Shown here: positions 25,213 through 33,663 of the stretch, piece after piece
Numbering within the stretch: position 1 is the stretch's first letter
Layout of the letters: every line of letters begins with the position of its first letter
The notes under the pieces: generated by a model
The model's input: only the letters and a program-made list of their open reading frames with translations
Databases searched by the model: none
Told to the model about the DNA's origin: nothing
Assembly: GCA_023386315.1 (NCBI GenBank)
Contig: JAEWJZ010000023.1
Location: 1 to 64,000 of the forward strand
Source of the DNA: Bacillota bacterium
Lineage (GTDB): Bacteria; Bacillota; Clostridia; Lachnospirales; Lachnospiraceae
DNA length: 64,000 bases
Reading direction: 5' to 3'
Made by a program: the position numbers and the translations under genes

Positions 25213-26202
25213 ATGAAGATTGTTAAGGCAGAAGAAGTGCATGTGGAAGAAGCGCTGAAGTTAGCAATAGTTGAATACAAAAGTGAGTGCAGGCAGATAA
25301 AACAATTGCCGGAGATTGATGTTACAAAACAGCTTAGAGAGTTGATTACCGGTTTATTCCGGAAAAACTATGGAGTCGTTGCAATGATCGGGGGGGTAAT
25401 GGCGGGATATCTTGCATTTACAGGACCCATCGAGGGATTCTTCGGGAAATGCACGGGAGCCTGTTCTCCGTTGGGTGGAAGCGCCTTTTCCGGTAATGAC
25501 AGGGGAAAACTATGCTCAAAACTGCTGGCAGCAGCAATGGAACAATTGATGAAAGAAGCCCAGGTTACCAGTTTTGCTCTGAGCCGGTATGCGAATGATC
25601 CTTTCGTAGACCGGTCACTGGTATTAAATGGTTTCGGAATCCGGTGCAGCGATGCGGTTATGAGTTTGAATGAGTTTAAAATAAGAGAAACATTTCACGG
25701 TGATCTTACTTTTACAGAGTTTATTGATGATGAAAAGAGGCGTATTCTTGATTTAAGATATGGATTAGTAAAGCATTTGCTGGATTCACCGGTTTTTTAT
25801 CCGACTGATATCCGCCAATATATGAATCGGTTTCCCGGAGAAAAAACGCGCGTATTTGCAGCATTAAGGGCAGATGAGGTGATTGGTTTTTTAGCAATAC
25901 AGGATGAAGGAGAGAATTTTATCAGTGAAACTAATTCGATGATAAACATCTGCGGTGCATTTGTGAAAGAAGAATATCGGGGTAAGCATGTGGCGTATGA
26001 TCTGCTGTCTTATGTCTGCGATGTATGTAAGAGGGAAGGGTTTCAATATCTTGGTGTGGATTGTGAGACCTTAAATCCTACTGCACTCCGCTTTTGGGGG
26101 AAATATTTTAAAAACTACACTTACAGTTATCACCGGAGGATTGATGAACGAGTCATCGGATATGAAGCATATTTGAAAAAAGAGTGGATATCTCATATTT
26201 AA
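25213..26202 (+). CDS. GNAT-family acetyltransferase (probably two GNAT domains)
   Basis: A 329-residue protein with a C-terminal GNAT domain (about 190-315: RVFAALRADEVIGFLAI, GAFVKEEYRGKHVAYDLLSYV, ETLNPTALRFWGKYF). The N-terminal half has a second, more diverged GNAT-like fold (VVAMIGGVMAGYLAF). The acetyl-CoA loop is EEYRGKHVA. It begins one base after the rsgA stop, so the two are co-transcribed under the same attenuator and may act in one stress response. Substrate unknown. Confidence 0.82.
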   Translation: MKIVKAEEVHVEEALKLAIVEYKSECRQIKQLPEIDVTKQLRELITGLFRKNYGVVAMIGGVMAGYLAFTGPIEGFFGKCTGACSPLGGSAFSGNDRGKLCSKLLAAAMEQLMKEAQVTSFALSRYANDPFVDRSLVLNGFGIRCSDAVMSLNEFKIRETFHGDLTFTEFIDDEKRRILDLRYGLVKHLLDSPVFYPTDIRQYMNRFPGEKTRVFAALRADEVIGFLAIQDEGENFISETNSMINICGAFVKEEYRGKHVAYDLLSYVCDVCKREGFQYLGVDCETLNPTALRFWGKYFKNYTYSYHRRIDERVIGYEAYLKKEWISHI

Positions 26203-26259
26203 AATAGTACAATAGTGGATAAAGCAGGCAGATAAAGCAGAAACAGGGGGAGTTTTATA

Positions 26260-27117
26260 ATGATTTATTTATCACAATTTTCTTTTCCTGATATAGAAGT
26301 GGAATATAGCTTCACAATGGGAGAGAAACGAACTTGCTATGATACCTTTTATCCATTTCAGATTTTGTCAAAGAATCATCTGACCAGGCTGGATTTTGAG
26401 CCGGTTACGATTTTATATGGGGGCAATGGGTCGGGTAAGACAACCGCTTTAAACGTGATTGCAGAGAAGCTTTGCCTTACTCGGGAAGCCCTTTACAACC
26501 GGTCCAATTTTTTTAAGAACTACACGGATCTGTGTTCTTATGAAGTGGAAGAGCCGGTTACACGAGACAGCCGGATTATAACCAGTGACGATGTCTTTGA
26601 TTTCATGCTTAATATCAGGTCTTTGAATGAGGGGATCCATCAAAAGCGGGAAGAACTGTTTGATGAATACTTAGATTCAAAGTATTCCAGTTTTCAGATG
26701 AGATCTTTGGATGACTATGATCAGCTAAAGAAGGTTAACATGTCCCGGAGAAATACCCAGTCCCGATACATCAGAAAGAACCTGATGGGAAACGTAAGGG
26801 AGCATTCCAATGGGGAGAGCGCTTATCTGTTCTTTTGTGAGAAGATTAAGGAAAATGGATTATATTTACTGGACGAGCCGGAGAACAGTCTATCGCCGGG
26901 ACGGCAGCAGGAATTATTGAAATTTCTAGAAGATTCCGCACGGTTCTTTCATTGTCAGTTTGTTATAGCAACTCATTCCCCGTTTCTGCTGTCTATGAAG
27001 GGGGCAAAAATTTACGATATGGATGAGGATCCGGTTGATATAAAAAATTGGACAGAGCTTTCCAATGTGCAGGCTTATTATCAATTTTTTAAAAAGTATG
27101 AAAAAGAGTTTCAATAA
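26260..27117 (+). CDS. AAA-family (ABC/SMC-type) ATPase
   Basis: A 285-residue soluble ATPase of the RecF/SMC-like AAA group. Walker A is at 54-62 (GGNGSGKTT), the signature-like SNGESAYLFF near 188, Walker B in LYLLDEPENSLSP, and the switch histidine in IATHSPFLL. There is no membrane partner nearby. Related proteins occur as stand-alone cytoplasmic ATPases of unknown function and in some defence systems, but no effector gene is adjacent, so no defence role is claimed. It is read in the same direction as rsgA-GNAT, 57 nt downstream. Confidence 0.8.
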   Translation: MIYLSQFSFPDIEVEYSFTMGEKRTCYDTFYPFQILSKNHLTRLDFEPVTILYGGNGSGKTTALNVIAEKLCLTREALYNRSNFFKNYTDLCSYEVEEPVTRDSRIITSDDVFDFMLNIRSLNEGIHQKREELFDEYLDSKYSSFQMRSLDDYDQLKKVNMSRRNTQSRYIRKNLMGNVREHSNGESAYLFFCEKIKENGLYLLDEPENSLSPGRQQELLKFLEDSARFFHCQFVIATHSPFLLSMKGAKIYDMDEDPVDIKNWTELSNVQAYYQFFKKYEKEFQ

Positions 27118-27156
27118 GAGACAAATCACATGAAAAATATATTGGAGAGGATAGTT

Positions 27157-27615
27157 ATGAATATATCATATAGGAAAGCACAAAAAGAAGATGCTGATTT
27201 ATTAATTCAGATTTATAATGCAGCATTCTACGACGATTACATCAGATATGGGGAATGTCCCGCTTACGGAAGGACCAGGGAACGTATGGAGGAATCCCTG
27301 AAAAAGTATCCTAAGGATATTATTTACTATGATGATATTGCAGTTGGTGTCATATCCGTAGAAGATAAGGGAAACGGAGAATATTATCTTGGCTGTCTTT
27401 GTATTATTCCTCCATACCAGGGAAAGGGGCTTGGTACTCAGGCAATTGATTATTTGCTGGGCAGTCATCCGGACTGGAATAAGATTACCTTAATTACACC
27501 GATAGATAAAGGAGAAAATGTTAGTTTCTATACAAAAAAATGCGGATTTAAAATTGATGGAAGTCAGATTGATGGAAACGTCCGGCTTGCACACTTTGTT
27601 ATGGAGCGGGCATAA
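27157..27615 (+). CDS. GNAT-family N-acetyltransferase
   Basis: A 152-residue single-domain GNAT enzyme. The acetyl-CoA-binding loop is in CIIPPYQGKGLGTQAIDYL, with the usual final strands SFYTKKCGFKI. ATG 27157 follows GGAGAGGA. An in-frame ATG at 27130 lacks such a site. It probably acetylates an amine on a small molecule or peptide; substrate unknown. The YciI-like gene follows 16 nt later. Confidence 0.84.
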   Translation: MNISYRKAQKEDADLLIQIYNAAFYDDYIRYGECPAYGRTRERMEESLKKYPKDIIYYDDIAVGVISVEDKGNGEYYLGCLCIIPPYQGKGLGTQAIDYLLGSHPDWNKITLITPIDKGENVSFYTKKCGFKIDGSQIDGNVRLAHFVMERA

Positions 27616-27631
27616 AAAAGGAGATGGAACC

Positions 27632-27910
27632 ATGTATGTTTATTTAATGAAAAACGAAAAACCTCTCAATGAAGAACTTATTAAGAGTCACGTAGAGCAT
27701 TTGAAAAATCTGAAAAGCCAGGGAAAACTCGTACTCTGCGGACCGTTCACCGACTATCCGGGAGGAATGGTTGTTTTCCTGGCTGAGAATATGGAAGAAG
27801 CCACTGATATTGCGAAGGCTGATCCGTTTATTTCATCAGGGTGCAAGACATTCGAGATCAGAACATTGGAGCATGCAAATGAGGAAAATAATTATCTTTT
27901 AGAAGTATAA
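27632..27910 (+). CDS. YciI-family protein
   Basis: A 92-residue ferredoxin-like-fold protein of the YCII family (MYVYLMKNEKP, SHVEHLKNLKSQGKLVLCGPFTD, FLAENMEEATDIAKADPF). The histidine in SHVEHL and the DPF motif are typical. Family members are proposed small enzymes or dehydrochlorinase relatives, but cellular roles are mostly unknown. ATG 27632 lies after AAGGAGATGG. Confidence 0.85.
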   Translation: MYVYLMKNEKPLNEELIKSHVEHLKNLKSQGKLVLCGPFTDYPGGMVVFLAENMEEATDIAKADPFISSGCKTFEIRTLEHANEENNYLLEV

Positions 27911-27929
27911 AAAGAGATGAAAAAATCAG

Positions 27930-27954
27930 GCAGACAGCATATTTTGCTGTCTGC
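27930..27954 (+). terminator. Terminator-like hairpin between the YciI-family and sigma-factor genes
   Basis: GCAGACAGCA (27930-27939) pairs perfectly with TGCTGTCTGC (27945-27954). An A-rich stretch precedes it, so it can work for the convergent sigma gene on the minus strand as well. Confidence 0.65.
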
Positions 27955-27992
27955 TATTTCTGGCATCTGCAGTAGTGTGAGTTTTATGCAGT

Positions 27993-28880
27993 TTACATAA
28001 AATCAATCAGGAATTTTCTGCGGTTTGGAGAGCGCAGTGTGCGTAAGGCCCGTGCTTCAATCTGCCTTATTCGTTCTCTGGTCACACCGATATGATTTCC
28101 CACTTCTTCCAGAGTATGGGGCATATATCCATTTAGACCAAATCTCATATTCATGACCATTTGCTCTCTCGGTTTTAACGATAACAACTGCTTTTTAATT
28201 TCTTCTTTGAGCATAGTATCGACCACACTTTCTTCGGGGGACAATATGGTTTTGTCTTCAATAAAATCACTCAAAAAGCTTGCATTATCGTCACCTATGG
28301 GAGTATCCAGTGAAATTGTTGATGCAGAATCTACCATAATCCGTTCTATTCTTTCCACAGAGAATCCTGTGATATCCGATACGTCCTGAGTTGTAAAGGA
28401 GTCCTGTTCCTGGTTCAGCTGACGCAGGGTACTATTTAACATGTTTACATCTTCTCTGTAATGAACTGGTAATCGGATTGTGCGGTCCTGCTCTGCAATT
28501 CCCCGGGTGACTGCCTGGCGAATCCACCATGTAGCGTAGGTGGAGAAACGGTATCCCAGTGTATAATCATACCGCTCAACAGCTTTCATGAGGCCAATAT
28601 TTCCTTCCTGAATGAGGTCAAGCAGGGTTAGCGACTGAACATATGATTCATGCTTTTTTGCAATACTGACCACAAGCCTGAGATTCGAACAAATGAGTCT
28701 GTTTTTTGCTTTCTTGTTGCCTTGCGCGGAGAGCTGTGCAAGCTGGTATTCTTCCTCCTGGGTTAGTAAAGGTGCTTCCCCTGCCTGTAATAAATACATT
28801 TTTATGGGATCGTCTATATTTAAATCAAGTTGTTTTTCTAAAACCGCTGCATCCACATTCTGCTGTTTCGCTTCCGACAT
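27993..28880 (-). CDS. RNA polymerase sigma factor, sigma-70 group 2 (RpoD-like)
   Basis: A 295-residue primary-like sigma factor lacking the long region 1.1. Region 1.2 begins DPIKMYLLQAGEAPLL. Region 2 has SNLRLVVSIAKKH, LTLLDLIQEGNIGLMKAVERYD and the -10 helix FSTYATWWIRQAVTR. Region 3 follows, and region 4 ends with the HTH TLEEVGNHIGVTRERIRQIE. It is shorter than housekeeping SigA (about 360 or more), so it is probably an accessory vegetative or stress sigma factor. Next to it on the same strand lies an L25/Ctc-type stress gene. Confidence 0.9.
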   Translation of the reverse strand: MSEAKQQNVDAAVLEKQLDLNIDDPIKMYLLQAGEAPLLTQEEEYQLAQLSAQGNKKAKNRLICSNLRLVVSIAKKHESYVQSLTLLDLIQEGNIGLMKAVERYDYTLGYRFSTYATWWIRQAVTRGIAEQDRTIRLPVHYREDVNMLNSTLRQLNQEQDSFTTQDVSDITGFSVERIERIMVDSASTISLDTPIGDDNASFLSDFIEDKTILSPEESVVDTMLKEEIKKQLLSLKPREQMVMNMRFGLNGYMPHTLEEVGNHIGVTRERIRQIEARALRTLRSPNRRKFLIDFM

Positions 28881-28952
28881 TTGGTCCTCCTGTATTCATG
28901 ATAGTTCCTGTTCGTAATCGCTGCCTGTACCTCTTTTTATAAATAAAACACA

Positions 28953-28994
28953 GAGCCTGTCATGTCTTATCACAAATTGACAATCAAGGCTCTT
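28953..28994 (-). terminator. Terminator after the L25/Ctc gene
   Basis: On the minus strand AGAGCCTTG pairs with CAGGCTCT across about 25 nt (28953-28994), followed by a T-rich stretch. It lies just past the L25/Ctc stop at 29023. Confidence 0.55.
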
Positions 28995-29022
28995 TTTGGA
29001 AGCACCCTTATTCTATGTATCG

Positions 29023-29598
29023 TTATTCGGCTGCCTGTTCAGTATCCGTTGCAGCCGCATATCTTTTTTCTGTAATTCTTAAGACAATGCTGTCTGTCTC
29101 TACCTGCAGATCAATCCGGTCACTTAAGAATTCTGGAATATCTCCCACTGTTACAATTGTTCCAACAGGCTTTCCCTCTAAGTCTACAGTAACAGTATCA
29201 ATCATATCTTCCGGTAAAGAAGCATATGGGATTTCCATCAGCATCTTATCCAGTACCCCGGTAACAAATTCGGCATTTTCTAAAATGACGTGTGCCAGGC
29301 TGTTTACCTTTGTCTTTGGGTCCAATGCCTGGAAATCAATATACTCAATTTTACTATCTGCAAAACATCTGCGGCTGTCCTTAATTTGTGTAATGATTGT
29401 CTGATCCTCTAATTTAAGCTGAATCTTGCTCCCCAGCCGTAGTTTACGAAGCAGTTTTTCAGCAGACTTCTCTTCCATCTGAATCGATATGGAATTAGGA
29501 AGGCTGCCTCCAAAAATGCAGCAAGGCACAATGCCTTTTCTCCGCAATTGTTTTGCCTTTAATTGTTCATTACGTTTTTCTACTGTAATAGTATCCAT
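29023..29598 (-). CDS. ctc: 50S ribosomal protein L25/general stress protein Ctc
   Basis: A 191-residue protein of the L25/TL5/Ctc family, which binds 5S rRNA. The N-terminal L25 domain spans about residues 3-90 (EKRNEQLKAKQLRRKGIVPCCIFGG, IEYIDFQAL). The C-terminal TL5 beta-domain follows (IPYASLPEDMIDTVTVDLEGKPVGTIVTVGDI). In Bacillus the homologue is stress-induced. The glycine-rich ligand loop G-x-V-P is present although the sequence is diverged from housekeeping L25. GAGGAGGATCAC precedes the ATG, and its leader has a strong hairpin. Confidence 0.85.
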   Translation of the reverse strand: MDTITVEKRNEQLKAKQLRRKGIVPCCIFGGSLPNSISIQMEEKSAEKLLRKLRLGSKIQLKLEDQTIITQIKDSRRCFADSKIEYIDFQALDPKTKVNSLAHVILENAEFVTGVLDKMLMEIPYASLPEDMIDTVTVDLEGKPVGTIVTVGDIPEFLSDRIDLQVETDSIVLRITEKRYAAATDTEQAAE

Positions 29599-29639
29599 TG
29601 TGATCCTCCTCGTGAATTTTTTTATTGAATAAATTTGGT

Positions 29640-29710
29640 TGCTATTGAAAAAAGAAGGGCTTTCATGGTTTCATTATAGAATGAAATCAACAAAAGCCCT
29701 TCTTCAATAG
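29640..29710 (-). promoter_or_regulatory. Terminator-like attenuator hairpin in the ctc leader
   Basis: On the minus strand ATTGAAGAAGGGCTTT (downward from 29708) pairs with AAAGCCCTTCTT (near 29662-29651), and an inner stem TTTCATT/ATGAAA lies between. Six Ts follow the outer stem. The hairpin lies between the likely start region and the ctc ribosome site, so it is a candidate transcription attenuator. No leader ORF was recognised. Confidence 0.55.
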
Positions 29711-29773
29711 ACGGTTCTTTTTTATTCAAGTAATATAAGTATATCACATATGCCAGAGAAAAGCAAATCCATG

Positions 29774-29801
29774 TTGACACCAAAAAATTATGTGCTAAAA
29801 T
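29774..29801 (+). promoter_or_regulatory. Promoter of the T-box-valS unit
   Basis: TTGACA (29774-29779), 16-bp spacer, TAAAAT (29796-29801). Confidence 0.75.
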
Positions 29802-29821
29802 AAGGATAACAAACACAGACA

Positions 29822-30106
29822 AAAGCGTTGACGAGGAGGAGTACATGCGATTCCGGATGAACAGAGAGAAGATGGCTGGTGAAAATCTTCGTGATGGGAG
29901 CATGGAAGTAGCCTTTGAGCTTTGGATTGAACGGATTTGATCCCAGTAGACTTCAACGGAGATTCCCACCGTTATCAGGGGAAGCGATATCGGAAGAGAT
30001 TTTTTGTCTTCCCGTATTGTATTGAGAGCAGAAAATCATTTCTGAATTTAGGTGGTACCGCGGACACGTTAATTCGCCCTAAGCATGGCTTGGGGTGAAT
30101 TTTTTT
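29822..30106 (+). promoter_or_regulatory. T-box riboswitch, valine-specific (GTA specifier)
   Basis: Leader of valS. The specifier GTA (29908-29910) sits in GGAA-GTA, aligned with GAA-TAC in the tyrS leader and followed by GAGCT and GAACGG. The T-box core TTAGGTGGTACCGCGG lies at about 30048-30063. The terminator stem AATTCGCCCTAAGC (30071-30084) with GCTTGGGGTGAATT (30088-30101) is followed by Ts. Codon choice and downstream gene agree. This unit and the ctc leader hairpin fill the 545-nt gap between the ctc and valS genes. Confidence 0.93.
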
Positions 30107-30143
30107 GTCTGTTTTGGAGTAAAAATTACAGGAGGTATCCATC

Positions 30144-32516
30144 ATGGATAAGAAGTATGATTTTCAAAAATCAGAGAAGCGGTTTGCAGAGTTTTGGGAA
30201 GAGAATGAAATTTACAAGTACAGACAGGGGAAGGAACGGCCGGTATATTCCATTGACACACCGCCGCCAACTGTCAGCGGGAAGCTTCATATCGGTCATG
30301 TATTTTCCTATACTCAGGCTGAAATAATTGCCAGGTTTAAACGTATGCAGGGATTTGATGTATTCTATCCGCTGGGCTTTGATGACAATGGGCTTCCCAC
30401 AGAGCGGCTGGTGGAGCGGGATAGGAAGATCCGGGCCGGACAGTTGCCCAGAAATCAGTTTCGGAATGTTTGTGTGGAGACGATTGAGAAGTATGAGAAT
30501 GATTTCACAGAACTTTTTAAAAAACTGGGATTCAGCGTAGACTGGGATTTGAGTTATCAGACAGTCTCTTCACTGTCCCAAAAAATTTCCCAGAGATCAT
30601 TTCTTAATCTGGTAAAAATGAAAAAGGCGTACAGGAAGGAGTCACCTGTTTTATGGTGCACCCAGTGTCAGACCTCCATTGCACAGGCGGAGCTGGAAAC
30701 CAGAGATTTAGAATCCAGCTTTCACTATCTGAATTTTAAAACGTCTCTGGGAGATTTACTGATAGCAACAACCAGACCGGAGCTTTTATATGGCTGTGTA
30801 TGCGTGTTTGTTCATCCTGAGGATGAAAGATACCTTAAATTCATTGGAGAGACAGCCAGAGTTCCCTTATACGGCTTTGAGATACCGATTATGGCAGATG
30901 AAATGGTTTCCATGGAAAAAGGAACAGGTGCTGTTATGTGCGCAACCTTTGGAGACACGGCAGATGTTTCATGGTACCAGACATATCATCTTCCTTATAA
31001 AAAGGTAATTCTCCCTGACGGAACCATAAGCGGAGAGGTTCCCTATATAGGGGGAATGGAAATCAGCCTGGCAAGACGGACCATAGTGGAAGAATTAAAA
31101 AGCAGGGATCTCCTTGTTAAGCAGGAAGCAGTCTCTCATAGCGTTGCAGTTCATGAACGGTGCGGCAGTGCAGTAGAGATCATTTCTTCCAATCAATGGT
31201 ATATCGATGTATTGTCTGAAAAGGACAGATTTTTAAAGGCAGCTGATGAGATCAGCTGGCATCCGGCTCATATGAAGAAACGATATCAGATATGGGTGGA
31301 GAATTTAAAATGGGACTGGTGTATTTCCAGGCAGAGGTATTTCGGAGTTCCATTCCCGGTCTGGTATTGTAAAGATTGTAAAGAACCTGTCTTTGCAGAG
31401 GAAGACCAGCTGCCGGTAAATTCAATGGAAGAAATGCCCCGCAAGGCATGCAGCTGCGGATGCAGGCAGTTTCTGTCGGAGGAAGCTGTTTTTGATACCT
31501 GGGCAACATCGTCTATGACCCCTTTCATCAATGCCGGATATGGAGAAAGCTATGACAGAAGCAGGGAAATTCTGCCCATGGGAATGAGAAATCAGGCTCA
31601 CGAGATCATTCGTACCTGGGCTTTTTATACTATTGTAAAAAGCCTCTACCATACTGGGGAAATTCCCTGGAAGGATATTATGATCAGTGGGTTTGTACTG
31701 GCAAAACCTGGGGAGAAGATCAGTAAATCCAAAAACAATGGATCAGAATCACCTCTGGCCCTTATTGAAATGCATTCGGCTGATGCAATCCGGTATTGGG
31801 CCGCCAGCAATAAGCTTGGAACGGATACATTTTTCAGCGAAGATGAAATGAAGGTATCCAGAAGATTTTTGACAAAGCTTTACAACGCGGCAAAATTTGC
31901 AGTCTTACAACTGGGAGATTATGAAAAGAAGGAAGAGTTTAATCAGGAGATGCTGCTCCCTATTGACCGGTGGATGTTGGAACGTGTAATTGAAACCACC
32001 GGTGTTGTAAAGGCGCTTTTAGACGAATTTGAGATCGGTCAGGCAAGGCATGAAATTGATGAACTGTTCTGGAAGGATTTTTGTGATTACTATATTGAAA
32101 TTGTGAAGGAACGCCTCTATCAGCCGGAAAAGCATGGCGTAAAGGAACGATATTCCGGCCAATATGCTCTGTATCACAGCCTGCTTGGTATATTAAAGCT
32201 GTATGCTGTTTATACGCCTTTCATAACAGAGTATATTTACCAGGACTATTATCGGAGCCATGAGAAAAACCTGTCGATTCACCAGATGGTGTGGGACAGG
32301 AAAGAAGCCAATAAGGCTTATCTGGAATTTGGGGATCAGGTAAAAGAGCTGATTGGGGCGGTTCGCAGAGAAAAGACAGAAAAACAACTGTCTATGAAAG
32401 ATGAAATACCAGAAGTAATTATAACCAGCCCAAAAAGATTTCGGGAGTTTTTTAAAGATACCCAGTTGGATATCCAGGCCTGTACCGGCGCGAAAAAAAT
32501 TATTTTAAGGAGCTGA
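30144..32516 (+). CDS. valS: Valyl-tRNA synthetase, short form
   Basis: A class I synthetase charging tRNA-Val. At 790 residues it is shorter than the usual bacterial ValRS (about 880) and lacks the C-terminal coiled-coil arm. HIGH is H49-I-G-H52 and KMSKS reads K-I-S-K-S at 525-529. The editing domain (ATTRPELLYGC, GTGAVMCATFGD) is present, as is a zinc-ribbon-like cysteine set (CKDCKEP, CSCGCRQF). The sequence style resembles archaeal-type ValRS proteins. It may be an additional or alternative copy; whether a normal valS exists elsewhere cannot be seen here. A T-box with a valine codon controls it. Confidence 0.92.
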   Translation: MDKKYDFQKSEKRFAEFWEENEIYKYRQGKERPVYSIDTPPPTVSGKLHIGHVFSYTQAEIIARFKRMQGFDVFYPLGFDDNGLPTERLVERDRKIRAGQLPRNQFRNVCVETIEKYENDFTELFKKLGFSVDWDLSYQTVSSLSQKISQRSFLNLVKMKKAYRKESPVLWCTQCQTSIAQAELETRDLESSFHYLNFKTSLGDLLIATTRPELLYGCVCVFVHPEDERYLKFIGETARVPLYGFEIPIMADEMVSMEKGTGAVMCATFGDTADVSWYQTYHLPYKKVILPDGTISGEVPYIGGMEISLARRTIVEELKSRDLLVKQEAVSHSVAVHERCGSAVEIISSNQWYIDVLSEKDRFLKAADEISWHPAHMKKRYQIWVENLKWDWCISRQRYFGVPFPVWYCKDCKEPVFAEEDQLPVNSMEEMPRKACSCGCRQFLSEEAVFDTWATSSMTPFINAGYGESYDRSREILPMGMRNQAHEIIRTWAFYTIVKSLYHTGEIPWKDIMISGFVLAKPGEKISKSKNNGSESPLALIEMHSADAIRYWAASNKLGTDTFFSEDEMKVSRRFLTKLYNAAKFAVLQLGDYEKKEEFNQEMLLPIDRWMLERVIETTGVVKALLDEFEIGQARHEIDELFWKDFCDYYIEIVKERLYQPEKHGVKERYSGQYALYHSLLGILKLYAVYTPFITEYIYQDYYRSHEKNLSIHQMVWDRKEANKAYLEFGDQVKELIGAVRREKTEKQLSMKDEIPEVIITSPKRFREFFKDTQLDIQACTGAKKIILRS

Positions 32517-32606
32517 ATGATTCAGAGAAAAGTTTGAGGTTGCGTGAATTCTCCACCCGCTGTATTCTTATCTGTATAGTATTAGAAATGGAAAGGTGAT
32601 GCCGAA

Positions 32607-33251
32607 ATGGAACGGATGGAGGATTTTTTCGCGGCACGGGTTGACGGATATGAGGAACACATGCTTTCTGGTGTAGAAGGATGTGAGCAGGCGTATGCTC
32701 TGGTCCCATCTCTTCTCCCTGTATCATGCAGTAATTTACTGGATCTGGGGTGCGGAACAGGCCTGGAACTGAAACAGATTTTTAAAAGATTTCCGGATCT
32801 TTCTGTCACGGGGATTGATTTAACCAGGGAAATGCTTGATCAATTAAAACGTAATTTTCAGGACAGGAAAATTAATTTAATATGTGGAAGTTATTTCGAT
32901 GTTGATTTGAAAACGGAAGAGTATGACAGTGCAATATCTTTTCAGACAATGCATCATTTCAGCCATGAAGCAAAGATTGGCTTATACCGGAAAATTTTTA
33001 GCGCCCTGAAAGATCATGGACTCTACATTGAATGCGATTACATGGTTGAGAATCAGGATGAGGAGGATTTTTACTTTGCCGAAAATAAAAGGATCAGAAA
33101 AGAGCTGAATATTCCTGAAAGGGAATTTTATCATTATGATACACCCTGTACTGTCACAAATCAGATTGCAATGCTAAGTCAGGGCGGATTTGACAGGATA
33201 GAATCGGTATTCCGCATGGGAAAGACTACGATTCTTGCTGCGTATAAATAA
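32607..33251 (+). CDS. Class I SAM-dependent methyltransferase
   Basis: A 214-residue Rossmann-fold methyltransferase. Motif I is LLDLGCGTGLELK (about 45-57), motif II VTGIDLTREML, and the post-motif QTMHHFSHE is typical of the UbiE/Tam-like group. Its target could be a small molecule or a macromolecule; unknown. It lies 90 nt after valS, with AAAGGTGATG upstream of the ATG, and may be transcribed with it. Confidence 0.85.
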   Translation: MERMEDFFAARVDGYEEHMLSGVEGCEQAYALVPSLLPVSCSNLLDLGCGTGLELKQIFKRFPDLSVTGIDLTREMLDQLKRNFQDRKINLICGSYFDVDLKTEEYDSAISFQTMHHFSHEAKIGLYRKIFSALKDHGLYIECDYMVENQDEEDFYFAENKRIRKELNIPEREFYHYDTPCTVTNQIAMLSQGGFDRIESVFRMGKTTILAAYK

Positions 33252-33268
33252 GAGGGCACGAAAAGCGA

Positions 33269-33297
33269 TTGACAGATATTGCCAAATAGAGTAATAT
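33269..33297 (+). promoter_or_regulatory. Promoter of the ABC-2 exporter unit
   Basis: TTGACA (33269-33274), 17-bp spacer, TAATAT (33292-33297), followed by a leader of more than 360 nt. Confidence 0.75.
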
Positions 33298-33329
33298 CAG
33301 ATTATTATAAAGAAAAGAGAGGTATGTGT

Positions 33330-33368
33330 ATGTTATGTGTGTCAGTATTGGAGATCGCAACTAATTAA
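33330..33368 (+). CDS. 12-codon leader peptide of the ABC exporter attenuator
   Basis: ATG 33330, behind AAAGAGAGG (33314-33322), encodes MLCVSVLEIATN and stops at TAA 33366. An in-frame ATG at 33324 is closer to the ribosome site. It lies at the front of a leader ending in a terminator, like the leader upstream of rsgA. The 10-mer GAGATCGCAA inside it recurs at 33591-33600, exactly 240 bp downstream. Confidence 0.5.
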   Translation: MLCVSVLEIATN

Positions 33369-33420
33369 ATAGTTGAAAAGGAAAGACGAAGAAGCTTTAC
33401 GTGATTAGTCTGCCCTTTTT

Positions 33421-33550
33421 CGGCTACTATGCCGATAAATCTGCCTTACTGAATGCTTGACTTTTGCACTGCGAAAGCTCATACCTTCCAAATATATGTC
33501 TGTAACAGACGGACTTTTTGAAAGCATAACGGTAATGTTATGCTTTTTTT
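33421..33550 (+). promoter_or_regulatory. Attenuator with terminator before the ABC exporter genes
   Basis: Between the leader peptide and the ATPase gene are CGGC/GCCG (33421-33434), GTCTG-TAA-CAGAC (about 33499-33511), and a strong terminator AAGCATAAC (33522-33530) with GTTATGCTT (33537-33545) plus seven Ts. A terminator inside the leader and in front of the genes points to attenuation. The inducing signal is unknown; ribosome stalling on the leader peptide is the likely sensor. Confidence 0.65.
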
Positions 33551-33663
33551 GTACTTTTTTGTGAAAGCTGTCTGGGAGCAGGTCTTATTTGAGATCGCAA
33601 AAGCTTATGCCTGTGGGGCAGATGAATCGGTGGTCATTTTTATTTATTAAAAGGGGAAAAGAC

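Noticed and set aside
26260..27117. AAA ATPase as part of an anti-phage defence system (OLD or retron-like)
   Set aside because: No nuclease, reverse transcriptase, TIR or other effector gene is adjacent; the neighbours are GNAT and YciI-family genes.
29622..29969. 115-codon minus-strand frame across the ctc leader and valS T-box
   Set aside because: It is antisense to a T-box and runs through the ctc hairpin; it has no plausible ribosome site or recognisable protein features.
33561..33650. 29-codon GTG-initiated frame between the attenuator terminator and the ABC ATPase gene
   Set aside because: There is no ribosome site, and only the GAGATCGCAA repeat made it notable; it may be a remnant but cannot be supported as a gene.
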